Source of the DNA: Fistulifera solaris
Lineage: Eukaryota > Bacillariophyta > Bacillariophyceae > Naviculales > Stauroneidaceae
NCBI GenBank assembly: GCA_030295235.1
Contig: AP026147.1
Span: forward strand, 124,001-188,000
Reading direction: 5' to 3'
Length of the DNA stretch: 64,000 bases
In this document: positions 44,298 to 55,020 of the stretch, piece by piece
Layout: every line of letters starts with the position of its first letter
Numbering within the stretch: position 1 is the stretch's first letter
Position numbers and translations under genes: made by a program
Notes under the pieces: model-generated
Told to the model about the DNA's origin: nothing
Database searches by the model: none
Seen by the model: the letters and a program-made list of their open reading frames with translations, nothing else

Positions 44298-44825
44298 CTA
44301 TTCGTCGGTCGAACCATCGTCCAAGTCGTTCCATTTGCCTTTACCACCGCCTCCGCCGCCTTGTTTCTTGTCTTTGCGGTTAGGGTCATGATCATGCTTT
44401 CGTTGAATGTTTCGCTTGGCGGAGCCTTCTTCCCCAACCACGGTTTCGGGAATGTCGATTTTGCCCTTGTGATGTTCTTCTCTGCAAGGAAATTGCCGAT
44501 GAAAGAAAATGTGAGCCAGTGAGCAGAATATACGAGAACGAAAAGGAGAAAAATAACCATCGGCTTTCACACGACGGTGACATTGAAATAGAATTCAAAA
44601 GTCATATACACCCCGTCCTCAAAAAAGTACCGATTGCGGAACGTGCACCCGAATGGCGATGGCGATTGCTTTCGTAACAAGCTGTTGCAACGTCAGTCTT
44701 GAACATCAAAATTGTCCACTCCCTGTTGTCTAAACAATCTTTCGGTCGCATCGTGTCATCGTGCGAAACCGGAACCCATTGTTGCATCCAAACGAACCGC
44801 CGACTTACTCTTTGGGGTGTACCAT
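44298..44825 (-). CDS. 66-residue KGG-motif protein related to HABP4/SERBP1 and the PDCD4 N-terminus
   Basis: Two exons: 44825-44809 (only 17 nt, MVHPKE) and 44481-44298, joined in phase across a 327-nt intron. The product continues EEHHKGKIDIPETVVGEEG, SAKRNIQRKHDHDPNRKDKK and QGGGGGGKGKWNDLDD. The K-R-N-x-x-R-K start and KKQGG...GKGKW end are those of the neighbouring PDCD4-like gene's N-terminal module. They also resemble the Lys-Gly-Gly-x-Gly-Lys-Gly-x-Trp end of the HABP4/PAI-RBP1 family, which binds ribosomes and mRNA. A ribosome or RNA-binding role is inferred. The exact first exon is my splice prediction. Confidence 0.65.
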
Positions 44826-45232
44826 GGTAATAAAATTTAACGTTTTCTATACAGCAGGTAATGGTTTGTTTAAGGTTGTATTTTGGGATTTGGGATGTTT
44901 TCGAGAATTATGGATCTTGGTGATGGAGATGTCATCCATCATCGCCACAACAAGATCGCCCTCGCGTGATTGTCTCGTTCGAAGCGAACTGTTCTTTCTC
45001 ACGTGTGCGTACACAATGGTACATTTTGTACGTACGCGTGGAAGCTCGAGAGAAAAATGCGAAGCTTCCACGGACGAACAAACGATCCATTCAGTCACGC
45101 GCCACCTGGTCCCTGGCGACGGACAGATCGAAAATTCGCGGTGCCGACGATTGTTCGTCGTCCGACGACGACCATTGAGAAATACTCCGTAATGGAGTAA
45201 AACAAGAAACAAAGCTGCAAGTGACTTCTTCT
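44826..45232. promoter_or_regulatory. Upstream region of the KGG gene
   Basis: 407 nt between the KGG-protein start and the left arm of the foldback element. No ORF with resemblance to a known family was found. Confidence 0.35.
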
Positions 45233-45554
45233 TACCTGGGCACGGCGTTACAAATTCCCCGCCTTGCTGTCGCTGCTTGTCGGGAAAGACTTTTTCGATT
45301 AGGGTTTTTCATTTCCGTCGCACAGTCTCTCACCGTGCGGAATTTTGTAGCGGCTGTGTTACTACGTAAAAAAGACCTCGTACTTCGTCTCCAAAGGTGT
45401 TCTACTTACTAAGTCTATATAACTTGGTAAGGTGTTTCATATTATATGTTTTATTTGTCCTATAGCTTTTACTGTAGTCTTGGGGGACATCTTGCTCTAT
45501 AGTCGATCTAGTTGGTGTTTCAACGGCTCGCCAACGGATTTCATGTGGCACTCG
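45233..45554 (+). repeat. Left arm of the inverted repeat
   Basis: Pairs with the reverse complement of 46523-46843 at more than 99 percent identity by manual comparison. It runs from TACCTGGGCACGG to TGTGGCACTCG. Confidence 0.92.
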
Positions 45555-45640
45555 CTAATCCGGCATTTTAGCGGCCTCTCCAAATATCTACGTTTATTTG
45601 AGGCCCGATAATGCAAACTACGTTTGGCTCTCAAGAATGT

Positions 45641-45732
45641 GCGACTTCCCCAACTTTCCCCGCCGTTCCCCAACTTTCTCCGCCGTTCCCCAACTTTCCC
45701 CGCCGTTCCCCAACTTTCCCCGCCGTTCCCCG
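45641..45732. repeat. 20-bp minisatellite inside the foldback element
   Basis: About 4.6 copies of a 20-nt unit reading CGCCGTTCCCCAACTTTCCC, with one copy carrying TTTCTC. The C4 runs recur every 10 nt. Confidence 0.92.
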
Positions 45733-46303
45733 TACTTCCCAGATTTCTCGCATTAGCTGAAAATTTCCTGGAATACATCCGTGAATTACCAGTCACGAAT
45801 TGCGCATTGGGGTCTGTTTTACCTTGAAAAATGACAAGTAATCTTATTGATAGCTGAGGCAATTAACGAATTTTATTAAAGTAAGTATTATCATGAATAG
45901 AACTGATGCTCTACAATAGCCTTCCGTTGCTTCCGCGACGTCGTTCGAATGTCTAGCTCTTCGCCACGTGCTACACCATCGATTGCTCCTAACGCGGGCC
46001 CGTCGTAGAGTCCAATAGCAGTCCGCGTGCTGCGCCAAGCATTTCTGCCAGTGCTGTTCCGGCAGCGGAAGACTCCGAGTAAAGTGCCCAGCTCGTCTGC
46101 CACGGATAGTCCTCACCCTCTAGCGGAGCTCCAAGGATCCTAAAGTACCAGGTATGCCCTGTGGTCGAGATGTACAAGTACCGGTACTATGTAAGGTTAG
46201 TCTGTATCTTTTGATGATTCATTCAAATTTGAGACTTGGAAAGAGATCTCTTTGTTCACATAGGACAAGGGTAAAAACGCCCTGACATGTCTTTCATACT
46301 TCC

Positions 46304-46430
46304 CCGGAAATCTCCTATAATCTCCGGGATTCTCGGGGAATCTCGGGGATTCTCGGGGATTCCCCGGGATTCTCGGGGATTCCCCAACTTTCCCCAACTT
46401 TCCCCAACATTCCCCATCTTTCCCCGGAAT
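46304..46430. repeat. 10-bp G-run / C-run minisatellite inside the foldback element
   Basis: The first part is copies of ATTCTCGGGG with CCGGG variants. It then switches to TCCCCAACTT copies. The second half is a 10-nt version of the motif in the left array, and the first half has regular G4 runs. Confidence 0.88.
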
Positions 46431-46522
46431 TCTGGGGTTTAGCGAAACGTAATTTACACCGAGGTAAATTCACGTAAACATAGTTTTTTGCGATGCGACA
46501 GGCAAAAAAGCTTTTTTGGTAA

Positions 46523-46843
46523 CGAGTGCCACATGCAATCCGTTGGCGAGCCGTTGAAACACCAACTAGATCGACTATAGAGCAAGATGTCCCCCAAGAC
46601 TACAGTAAAAGCTATAGGACAAATAAAACATATAATATGAAACACCTTACCAAGTTATATAGACTTAGTAAGTAGAACACCTTTGGAGACGAAGTACGAG
46701 GTCTTTTTTACGTAGTAACACAGCCGCTACAAAATTCCGCACGGTGAGAGACTGTGCGACGGAAATGAAAAACCCTAATCGAAAAAGTCTTTCCCGACAA
46801 GCAGCGACAGCAAGGCGGGGAATTTTAACGCCGTGCCCAGGTA
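46523..46843 (-). repeat. Right arm of the inverted repeat
   Basis: Reverse complement of the left arm apart from the two differences noted for the whole element. Confidence 0.92.
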
Positions 46844-47003
46844 GGCTTTTTGTTTGAGGTTTGTTAACTCGTCAAAAGCTTTGATTAAAAGTTAAAAGCC
46901 TTTGTAGAAATAATAGCATTCAAGCGAGCTGCGCCGTCCAGAAGGGTTTTGTATTAATTTTATTGCAACAACAACACACGCCGTCGTTGTCAGAATATTT
47001 AGC

Positions 47004-47582
47004 ATGAGTCATACGAATCAAAACAGCCATAATACACCGCCACGACCGGGAAGAAACAGCAATACAGCACCTCGCAATACTCCTGTACAACTGCATTCCG
47101 ATTCGGGTGTTCCTCATGGTCACGTGCCGGCTTATTTACCCGGATCCGCTAGTTTAGTCGAAGAACTCGATCAACCCGTTTTGGTGGTATTGAGAGACGG
47201 AAAGCATCTCGTTGGGGTGAGTTTATAGATGCAGAATAGCTATCTCTTGAACGAAATTCATTTCGGCTGGGCTCAACCCCGCTTTCGCTTTTCTCTTTCC
47301 TCTTTTGTCGCAAAGACACTTTGTTCCTACGATCAATACAGCAATCTTGTATTGGGGGATGCCGTCGAACGAAGAATTGTGCTAGAAGATGGAAAAACGC
47401 TCTATACCGACATTCCTCTGGGGTTGTATGTCGTGCGGGGAGATACCGTGGTGATACTAGGGCAGATTCCCTCGACGGCCAATCCGCAATGGATGCAACC
47501 GGTCACGGTCGAAGAGATCAACGAACGAATGGAACAAACGACGTCGTTGCAGTGGGACTTTGACAATGATCTGATAGCGTAA
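47004..47582 (+). CDS. LSM1: LSM1, cytoplasmic mRNA-decay Sm-like protein
   Basis: LSM1 defines the Lsm1-7 ring that binds oligoadenylated mRNA 3' ends and promotes decapping in P-bodies. Exons 47004-47216 and 47316-47582 (99-nt intron) give 159 residues. After a 50-residue Asn/Pro-rich N-terminus, the Sm1 motif reads LDQPVLVVLRDGKHLVG and continues across the intron with TLCSYDQYSNLVLGDAVERR. The Sm2 motif is GLYVVRGDTVVILGQI. The ERR and IPLGLYVVRG details and a C-terminal extension (INERMEQTTSLQWDFDNDLIA) separate LSM1 from other Lsm proteins. The foldback element occupies its upstream region. Confidence 0.93.
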
Positions 47583-47800
47583 TTGATAATGAATGGTGTT
47601 GTTTTCTTTTGCAATTTGGCACGAAATAAAAGAACGTATACTCAGAAAAAAGTGTGAAGGGATGATGATTCAATCCCTTTGTTTGGCTAAGGCACGCTTA
47701 ATAAAAACAAACATGCACTATTTTAATGGTTGATAATCTTTCCCGAAAAAGAACTATATGTGACTCTTCTTGATTCTCCTTCTCATCATCGCTACGCCAT

Positions 47801-48349
47801 TTAACTCTCCGTTACTTCCTCCGAAGGATGCTCATTGGTGATCACCGTCCCAGTGGGAGGAGGAATGTTGTTTTTCGCGGGCTTACCGTGTTCGGCATCC
47901 ATGACGGCCATTTCTTCCAATTTACAGTCTTTCTTGGCCTGAAAGACGGCAATGTCTTTTCGCGCGGCGTCAAAGATCGCGCGAATCTTTTGTTCCTTCT
48001 CTTCGGCCGAGAATGTATCATTCGTTTCCAATTCCGCCATCATGTCGTAAATGTCGATTCCGAACGTTTGCTTGCGCGTTTTGATTTCGCGGTCCAAGAG
48101 GGTAATGTCCATCTGTAGAGTGAAGCGTTATGTTTGTATGAATGGATCATTGATACAATTCATTAAGAAATAGAATGTTTGTTAGATAAAAGGGAGTAAT
48201 GAGAAACAGAAAACACCAAGTAAAATGTTTATCGACGACAAGATATCCTCAAATGAGTGACGAATACAAGTCCTTACCTTGAGCATCGATTTTGCACCAG
48301 AGGACATGACTCCTTTGCCTGCTTTCTTCAGGTTGTCCATCCAACTCAT
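47801..48349 (-). CDS. Small coiled-coil protein, unknown
   Basis: Exons 48349-48278 (MSWMDNLKKAGKGVMSSGAK) and 48112-47801 join in phase across a 165-nt intron to give 127 residues. The second exon starts MDITLLDREIKTRKQTFG, then IDIYDMMAELE and a charged helix (EEKEQKIRAIFDAARKDIAVFQAKKDCKLEEM), likely a coiled coil. The tail is Pro/Glu-rich. I recall similar short eukaryotic proteins but cannot name the family. It is convergent with LSM1. Confidence 0.7.
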
Positions 48350-49268
48350 GTTTAGATGATGTCTTTTTAAATAAGAAAGGAGGGCAAAGAAACTGAAACT
48401 AAAGGATAAATACGTTCTTGTTGCGTTGGTGTTGTGCGATTGTTTGTGTTGCAACGCAAACAAAGCACGACGAGAAGCCTTTTTCGTCTTTGCTATAGCT
48501 ATATACATCATAAAGTACTAAGTGCTGTCACAGCATGACCAAAGTCTTCCAACGGTCACACTTCAATTGATGTCGCAGCGGTCTTGAAGAGCAATCTAGA
48601 TTAAACAACGAAAGCAACGACCCGATGCCATAGAAGAAAAAGACCTGATTTTCCCTACGGTATCTGGTAACAAATAATTTGGAGTAATAAAAAAGCTCGG
48701 TGGACGGAAAAGCTATGTCTTCTGCAATCAACGTGTTGAGATGAAAAAATGGAAAAGATCCACAAAAATGCTTGCTACATTTGGTGTTGCCACTACGACG
48801 TAGAATGGATATTGATGAGAACCGCTCCGATACGAGTCATTCCCGGACGTCTTGCGGTCTTGCGCGAAGAACACGCGCCGACGACGTCGTCGGCCTCACG
48901 TTTTTCACCATGCCGACGGCGGAGCGCAGTTTCTGTGGTTTTCTCCCTTTTATCGTGAGGCGGACTGTCGCCCTCGAGATCCGTCTCGAAAGCCGTCCAT
49001 ACCATTCACGTGCAACGAGACCACACAACAGTTCGGTGTCTCAAGCTATTAACTATCCGAGAGAGAAGCTGCTACGATTGCTGATTGATATCGGCTTTTT
49101 GTAACAACAATTATCTCTTTTTCACAAAGTGTGTTTCTTCTTCGTCAATTCGTCCGCCTTGAGAAGAAGAAGCCGCACATTCAAGAACCGATCGATCACG
49201 TTTCACCCTCATTCGTCTCAACAACAGTACGGTACTTTTGAGACTTGCATTACGTTTTCCTCGTAACG
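48350..49268. promoter_or_regulatory. Divergent intergenic region upstream of eIF4G
   Basis: 919 nt between the coiled-coil gene and the eIF4G homologue. ORFs on both strands here are short and compositionally unlike coding sequence. GACGACGTCGTCGG at about 48880-48893 is a near-palindrome. No gene was recognised. Confidence 0.4.
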
Positions 49269-52200
49269 ATGTCACAACAATTCCCTCCTCAGCAGCCTCC
49301 GCCGGGTCGAGGAGCACCTCCGCAACAACAGGGCCGTAGTCGCGGTAATTCGTACTACAATGCGGCGGGGCGCGGAGCTGCTGGCCGCGGCGGAACAGGA
49401 GCCTGGCAACCGACTCCTCCTCCGCAATCTTCATTGCAGCAAGCGGCGGCCGGTCCCTATCCGGCGCAGCAACAACGTCCACCCTACGGCGCTGTGCCGT
49501 ATTACGCTACTCCGTACGGTGCGCCTCCCTTTCCACGTCCGTGGCAACCGAATTATGCGGGCCCGCCTCCGAATGCTCGAGGAGGTGTGTTCTATCCGCC
49601 AGGAACTCCGGCGGTTCCGGGACAGCCGGTGCCCATGACTCCAGCGGTTCCTCCCGCCGCGGCTGCCACAACACCCCCGGTGGTTGTGCCGCCCCGGGCG
49701 CGCAAGCCGTTGGTGATTACGGTGAGTCTCGTTTTGTTTCTTTCCTATGATTGCTCAATACACTTTATACTAACGCTGTATCTTCAGGATAAGGATGGAA
49801 ATGTGATTGATTTCTCCAAGACCGCCACCAAGCCCAGCTCTTCCTTGCAAACAGCTGCGGCAGCCGTTACTCCAGATTCGTCGTCCACCGATGCCGGAAA
49901 CAAATTGAAACAAGCCGTCATGGATCGCATGAACAAGGATGAAGAAGAGAAGAAAAAGAAGGAAGCGGAAGAAAAACAAATAGCCGAAGAAAACGCTAAA
50001 AAGGAAGCGGAAGAGAAGGCGAAAAAAGAAGCCGAAGAGAAAGCTAAATTGGAAGCCGAAGAAAAGGCCAAACAGGAGGCAGAAGAAACAGCGAAAAAGG
50101 AAGCTGAAGAGAAAGCAAAGAAAGCAAGTGCCCCGAAATCGTCATTAGCCAAAATACTCAGCCAGTCACCTGCACCGGCCCCTGCTGTTGCAGCTCGTGG
50201 CACATCCAACCGTATTGTTTTTACAAAAACCGCCCTATTCGAGTAAGTTGACCAATGTTTTTGACACGCTAACGACTATTCGCAAGCTAACCATGCACCA
50301 CCACTTCTTTCTTCCGAGCAGCTTCAAGAATTTGCCCCAGTGCACCGAGCGACCGTCGACACTGCCGGACTTTACTATCACGCGAGGACCATCGAAACGA
50401 CGAGACAGTCAAAAGGGCGGCCGTGGCAATCAAGACGCGAATAACGGCGGTGACTGGAGTCGACAATCCGGACGTCGCCAAAGCACTGGCGAAGGTTCAC
50501 AATGGAGTCGTGGGCAAGCGCCACCCAAAGGCCAGAGTCAACAACGTGGCCGCGGGGGACGTGGAGGCAAAGAACTTCCCGCCTATGATGGCCCACCGTT
50601 GGTCAAATCTGAAAATCATTGGAAGCCACGAAAGAATACATCGGCTTTAATCATTGCCGAAAAGCAAGTCAAATCGATTCTGAATAAGATGACCAAAGAA
50701 AAGTTCGGTCGACTGTCTGCACAAATGCTGGAGATCCCCATTTCAACGTACGAAACATTGAATATGATGATTGACAACGTTTACGACAAAGCTATTGATG
50801 AACCAGCCTTTGGGGATATGTATGCTGATCTATGTGTGAAGCTGTCTCAATCTGTCCATGTCGCAAAGTTGGTACATTACATTGAATCGGACGAGGAACC
50901 GCCTACTGAGGATGGCGTCGAAGGCAGTGCCGATAACGCGGATGTTTCGCATCACACAGTGTATCGTTGGAGTAATGATGTGAGCACCAACGATGAGCAG
51001 GTTGTTGGTCCTCTCGCTTCTGAAGAAGAATGCCTTGACGCGGCCCTCGATGAGGGAAGAGCGCACTCCTGTCGAGCGTGGGGAGATGCAGTTGGAACTG
51101 GTCAAGGTATTGATCAAGCGAGGTATTTTCATCAAGATAATGAAACAAAAAGACGCTGGAGATACTGATATTTTCTACACCGTTTATTTTCCTGTCGGAG
51201 AGGCCAAGGATTTGGGACAACAGCTATCTGATATCTTCCTTAGCCAGATGGAGTGCGAATCTGACGCAAATAAGAAGAATAGTTTTAAGCGATCTCTTCT
51301 CAACAAGTGCGAGGAAGAGTTTAACAAGCAAGATATTTACGTGGAATGGAAGGAAGAAAAGAAAGCATACGAGGAGACCAAGAGCTCGTTGTCTGCTGCC
51401 GAAATCGCCGAAAAGAAGAGGAGCTAGATTTCCGACGCATCCGAATCAAGAAGCAGATGCTTGGAAACGTGAAGTTTATTGGTCAGCTCTACAAGAAACG
51501 CTTATTGAAGGAGAAGATCATGCGTTTCTGCATCGGTTCATTACTGAAGTTGGAGCAGATACCGGCAGATCAGGTGGCCAGCAAGAACCCGGAGTATCTT
51601 GACAAGGGAAATTATGAAATGGATGAAGAAGATCACGAGGCTATTTGCAACATGTTTACAACGATTGGGCAAACAATTGATACATCTGCTGCTAAGAATT
51701 TCATGGATGTTTGCTTTGAAAAGATTAAGCTATTAAGTACAATGAAGACACTTCCCTCGAGATCCCGATTCATGTACAAGGACCTGTTAGATTTGCGAGA
51801 AAATAAATGGGTACCACGGCGGAAGGAAGAAAAGGCTAAAACTCTTGAAGAAATTCGCAAGGATGTGGAGCGAGAAGAGCGCAAGCAGGCGCAGGAGTCG
51901 CAGCAAAATCAACGAGGCGCGGGAAATTTCAATCCGAAGGGCAGTGGAAGAGGAAGTTCGAACGATCTTCGCTCCAGCGGTCGTCAGCCACAGAGAACTA
52001 GTGTTCGACAACCAAAGCCTGCTACCGAGACCGACGAGGACGGCTTTACAGTCGTGAGCCAAGGAGCGAAGGCCGCGCCCGTTATTTCCAAAAGCTCTTT
52101 ATCACAAAAATTACAGCAGTCTCAGCAATCGTCTTCGACATCTTCCAAACAAGCATTTTCGGCTTTGGCCAAGCCTGAGCCGCTCAGTGAGGACGAGCTC

Positions 52201-52749
52201 ATGCGCAAGATTAAGAGTATGAGGGCTGATTTTCTTACTGATGGAGGAAACGTTGATGAGCTTATCATGTCAATGGACGAGATTTCAGGAACTCCTGATG
52301 CTGGCATTGTTCTTGTATCCAAGAATGCTGATCACATGATGGAGTGTAAGGATGACGAGAGAAAAGCCATATACCAGATGATTTCAATTCTGTTCGAGAA
52401 GGACAAAATAACGAAAGGTGATATCATGGAAGGCACAAAAGACGTAATTGAATTGATTGACGACTTGGTCGTGGACTCACCGCGTGCGTATGAATATCTT
52501 GGCGATTTTCTTGGATTGTTGCTGAGATTGAAGGCTGTAGACCTAAACTGGATTTGTGAAGAATGCGAGAAGACGAAAGAATTCAATCCCCACACTCAGG
52601 CACCCGAGAAGCTGATTCAATTTGCTCTGCTGAATTTAAAGAAAACCAGCGGAAAGCAGGCTGTTGCCGATGTGGTTGCGAACGACAACGGTGTGACCAG
52701 CCTGCTTGGTGACAAGTGGACAGCCTTGCGTGCTGAAGTTATTAGCTAA
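49269..52749 (+). CDS. EIF4G: Translation initiation factor eIF4G
   Basis: The scaffold that joins eIF4E, eIF4A and the 43S complex at the mRNA cap. Exons 49269-49721, 49788-50242 and 50322-52749 (introns 66 and 79 nt) give about 1111 residues with two corrections inside exon 3 (G3 at 51054-51056 to G2, and A4 at 51411-51414 to A5). The order is a Pro/Gln/Gly-rich N-terminus, a long Lys/Glu/Ala helix (KKEAEEKAKKEAEEKA), an eIF4E-binding segment, Arg/Gly-rich stretches, MIF4G and MA3. The eIF4E-binding segment is FTKTALFDF...QCTE, about residues 294-312, aligning to the plant YSRDFLL region. MIF4G spans about 409-725 (KQVKSILNKMTKEKFGRLS through QMLGNVKFIGQLYKKRLL) with an acidic insert. MA3 is at about 925-1110. 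Confidence 0.92.
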
Positions 52750-53271
52750 ACTTAATTCTTTGCTTTAACACATCTAATGCGAGTATCGTCTTTTTCTTGG
52801 TTTTGCTATAATTCTATTCCGGCGATATGTCAATGTGCAATGTGATCCTCACCTTGCCTATGTTCTATGTCCCCTCTATGCTTGATGTTTGCTAGAGATA
52901 TTCTTCTCGTGACTACTGACTACTCTTGACACAATCAATACTGGTAAAGCGTACAGTTTGAATGTAGAGTTGATTTCCTCGGCGAAGAAAAAAGAGTCTT
53001 CGCTTTTCCGTTGAAGTAACTAAATTCTGTTGAATCATTTCAACGGATTGTTTCCTTTAAGCAAAGAACGCGCTCCGCGTCTCCGGTCTCCGGTTCTCGT
53101 CCGGTTCTTCGCTGCAAAAAGACACGCCATTCTTCGGCATTAAAACGACCTGCATAACTATTCTGGTTTATGGCATTGCTGAACAGAATATTCAAGTTAC
53201 ACTATCCTACCACACTTTTGAATGAATCATAGCTTAAGCTACTTAGAGCGACAGCAAGTTAAAGGGGATTG
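52750..53271. other. Intergenic region
   Basis: 522 nt between plus-strand genes. An imperfect palindrome TTTTCCGTTGAAGTAAC...GTTGAATCATTTCAACGG lies at about 53005-53047. No gene was recognised. Confidence 0.4.
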
Positions 53272-55020
53272 ATGAGAATCGAAGGGCAGAAAACGCCTTG
53301 TGCCGACGGCAAAGAAGCGCCGTATCTGGATGTCGAAACAACAACCACCTCATCCCTGGACGAGTCAGACGACCCGCATGGTTCCGAGAAGGTGCAAATT
53401 CAATTCGAAATGCCCGAGATTTATTTGTACGAAAACATATGCAGCGCAGCCGACGATGACGAAGAAATTCATCGTCATTTTAGTGCTTGTTCGCCAAAGA
53501 CACCCTCTCGCTTATCAGAATGGTTCCTTGCAAAAGCAACGTTTCAACAAGATCAGAGAGCAAAAACGGATGAGGAATCGGTCGGGTCTGTCAATTCTGT
53601 AACCTATTTTGAGCCTGCTGATTTCAACCGTAGCAATTGGGAGTCGGTTATGAATGCTCCCACCATGGGTTTAGCCTTTGTGGGGATTGCCATGGCATTG
53701 ACTCATCCTCTTCTCTTCGTGGCCGGGTTAATCACCGCAGTCGGTACAGCAACGGCGGCTTCACGTGGTTATGAATGTATCGACAAAGATATGTATTCGC
53801 AGATCTGGGAGTCACTCTTTCATTCTTCCGGTGCCGTGGCCCACGATGCTTTAGAAAGTAGTACCACAGCAACCGTTGACGAGGCCCAACAGAAACAGAA
53901 TCCAGAAAGACCAGAAGTCGATACGTCGGCCGAGATGGTAAAAAGTGCAATTGAGTCCGATAGAACACCCGCTGGGGAACAGCAAACCCTTAAGACATCT
54001 CCGCGAAAGCGTAAAAACCACAAACTTCCACCTTGCGGGCCATCGATACCAATCACTTCAAAGGAAAGCAAACCTCCTGTCGATTGGATAACGGAAAACT
54101 TCACGGATCTCAAACACCAGGTTGTGACGGATAGAGAATTTATTGGACTCAATGTGATCGAGTTCTTTCATGTTTTCTTTGGCGACGATGCACCGTACAG
54201 CTTCAAGGAGTTTCAAAAGAAACGCGGCGACTTGGACATTCAATACGGATCATGGAGCGATGAACTCGCCAAAGGTCCCTTATCATTACATCCACCATCT
54301 ACAGCGGGAGATTTTCCCTTCGACGCGACTACCTATGTCTCTTACCAGACTCGAACGCTTAATTTCAAAGCAAAAACCAACAACTCCAATTTACTCGGGC
54401 CCGCCTTTGCCACAACGACGAAAGTGCAGCGGTTGTTTATACTATCCAAAAGGTGTGCTGTTTTGGAAATGAAAACAACGCTACGTGATATTCCCTTTGC
54501 AGACCGGTTCTTTGTTCTCGAACGTTGGGTGGTGAATGCTAAGAAAGATGAATACGGCTTGTATACGATTCTGCTATCCATTTCAACTGGCGCTGTATTC
54601 ACAGGAAGTTGCCCGTTTGAAAGTCCTATCCGATCAAGATCTGCTGCAGCAGTTTCTGATGTTGTGAATGCTTGGTGCGCAATGGCGACCGAAGCTCTGA
54701 AACTAACGGAACAGACCAAAATCTCGCGTCTCGATCACATAGCGGACTCTCATGAAAGCGGTGAAACGGCAGCCGAAATCTTGCAGAAGAATATCTTGTA
54801 CGGCGAAGGCGAACTACCCGTGGAAGTTAGTATTGACAGCTACTTGGGAACGGCAAACACTAAAGATGACTCCGTACGATCTTTAAAGAGGTCCGTGTCA
54901 GATCCTTTAGAACATACAAGGCGGCGTTCGTTAGGCGGAATTGGACGATCCATATCCCAAATTTGGACACGAGGACAAAGAGACTCACTGCCAAAGAGCT
55001 CCTCGGAACAAGAATTTTGA
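53272..55020 (+). CDS. VASt-domain lipid-transfer-like membrane protein
   Basis: 582 residues, single exon. The N-terminal about 130 residues are acidic and low-complexity. A hydrophobic hairpin (GLAFVGIAMALTHPLLFVAGLI, about 133-161) is next. The C-terminal half (about 268-480) has the VASt pattern: IGLNVIEFFHVFFGDDAPYS, FQKKRGDLDIQYGSW, RTLNFKAK, KVQRLFIL, then VLEMKTTLRDIPFADRFFV and ERWVV. VASt/StART-like domains in Lam/GRAMD1 and VAD1 proteins carry sterol at ER-plasma membrane contacts. A GRAM domain, usual in that family, is not seen. The hydrophobic hairpin before the domain could anchor it to the ER. The basic Ser-rich tail (RRRSLGGIGRSIS) has possible phosphosites. Confidence 0.72.
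   Translation: MRIEGQKTPCADGKEAPYLDVETTTTSSLDESDDPHGSEKVQIQFEMPEIYLYENICSAADDDEEIHRHFSACSPKTPSRLSEWFLAKATFQQDQRAKTDEESVGSVNSVTYFEPADFNRSNWESVMNAPTMGLAFVGIAMALTHPLLFVAGLITAVGTATAASRGYECIDKDMYSQIWESLFHSSGAVAHDALESSTTATVDEAQQKQNPERPEVDTSAEMVKSAIESDRTPAGEQQTLKTSPRKRKNHKLPPCGPSIPITSKESKPPVDWITENFTDLKHQVVTDREFIGLNVIEFFHVFFGDDAPYSFKEFQKKRGDLDIQYGSWSDELAKGPLSLHPPSTAGDFPFDATTYVSYQTRTLNFKAKTNNSNLLGPAFATTTKVQRLFILSKRCAVLEMKTTLRDIPFADRFFVLERWVVNAKKDEYGLYTILLSISTGAVFTGSCPFESPIRSRSAAAVSDVVNAWCAMATEALKLTEQTKISRLDHIADSHESGETAAEILQKNILYGEGELPVEVSIDSYLGTANTKDDSVRSLKRSVSDPLEHTRRRSLGGIGRSISQIWTRGQRDSLPKSSSEQEF

Larger units (their letters stand above)
45233..46843. mobile_element. Foldback-type element with 320-bp terminal inverted repeats
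   Basis: The left arm 45233-45554 (322 nt) and right arm 46523-46843 (321 nt) are inverted copies. By eye they differ by one substitution (TTTCATG versus TTGCATG near the inner end) and one 1-nt indel (near 45251). The outer ends read TACCTGGGCACGGCGTTA. The 968-nt interior has two arrays of C- or G-run minisatellites and no transposase. Near-identity of the arms indicates recent insertion or arm correction. I see no certain target-site duplication. The right end lies 160 nt upstream of the LSM1 start codon. A non-autonomous DNA element (long-TIR MITE or foldback) is the simplest reading. Confidence 0.8.

Noticed and set aside
45844-46177. Overlapping minus-strand ORFs in the foldback core, considered as a transposase or RNase H fragment
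   Set aside because: No DDE, RNase H or other catalytic pattern could be aligned. Too short and compositionally biased.
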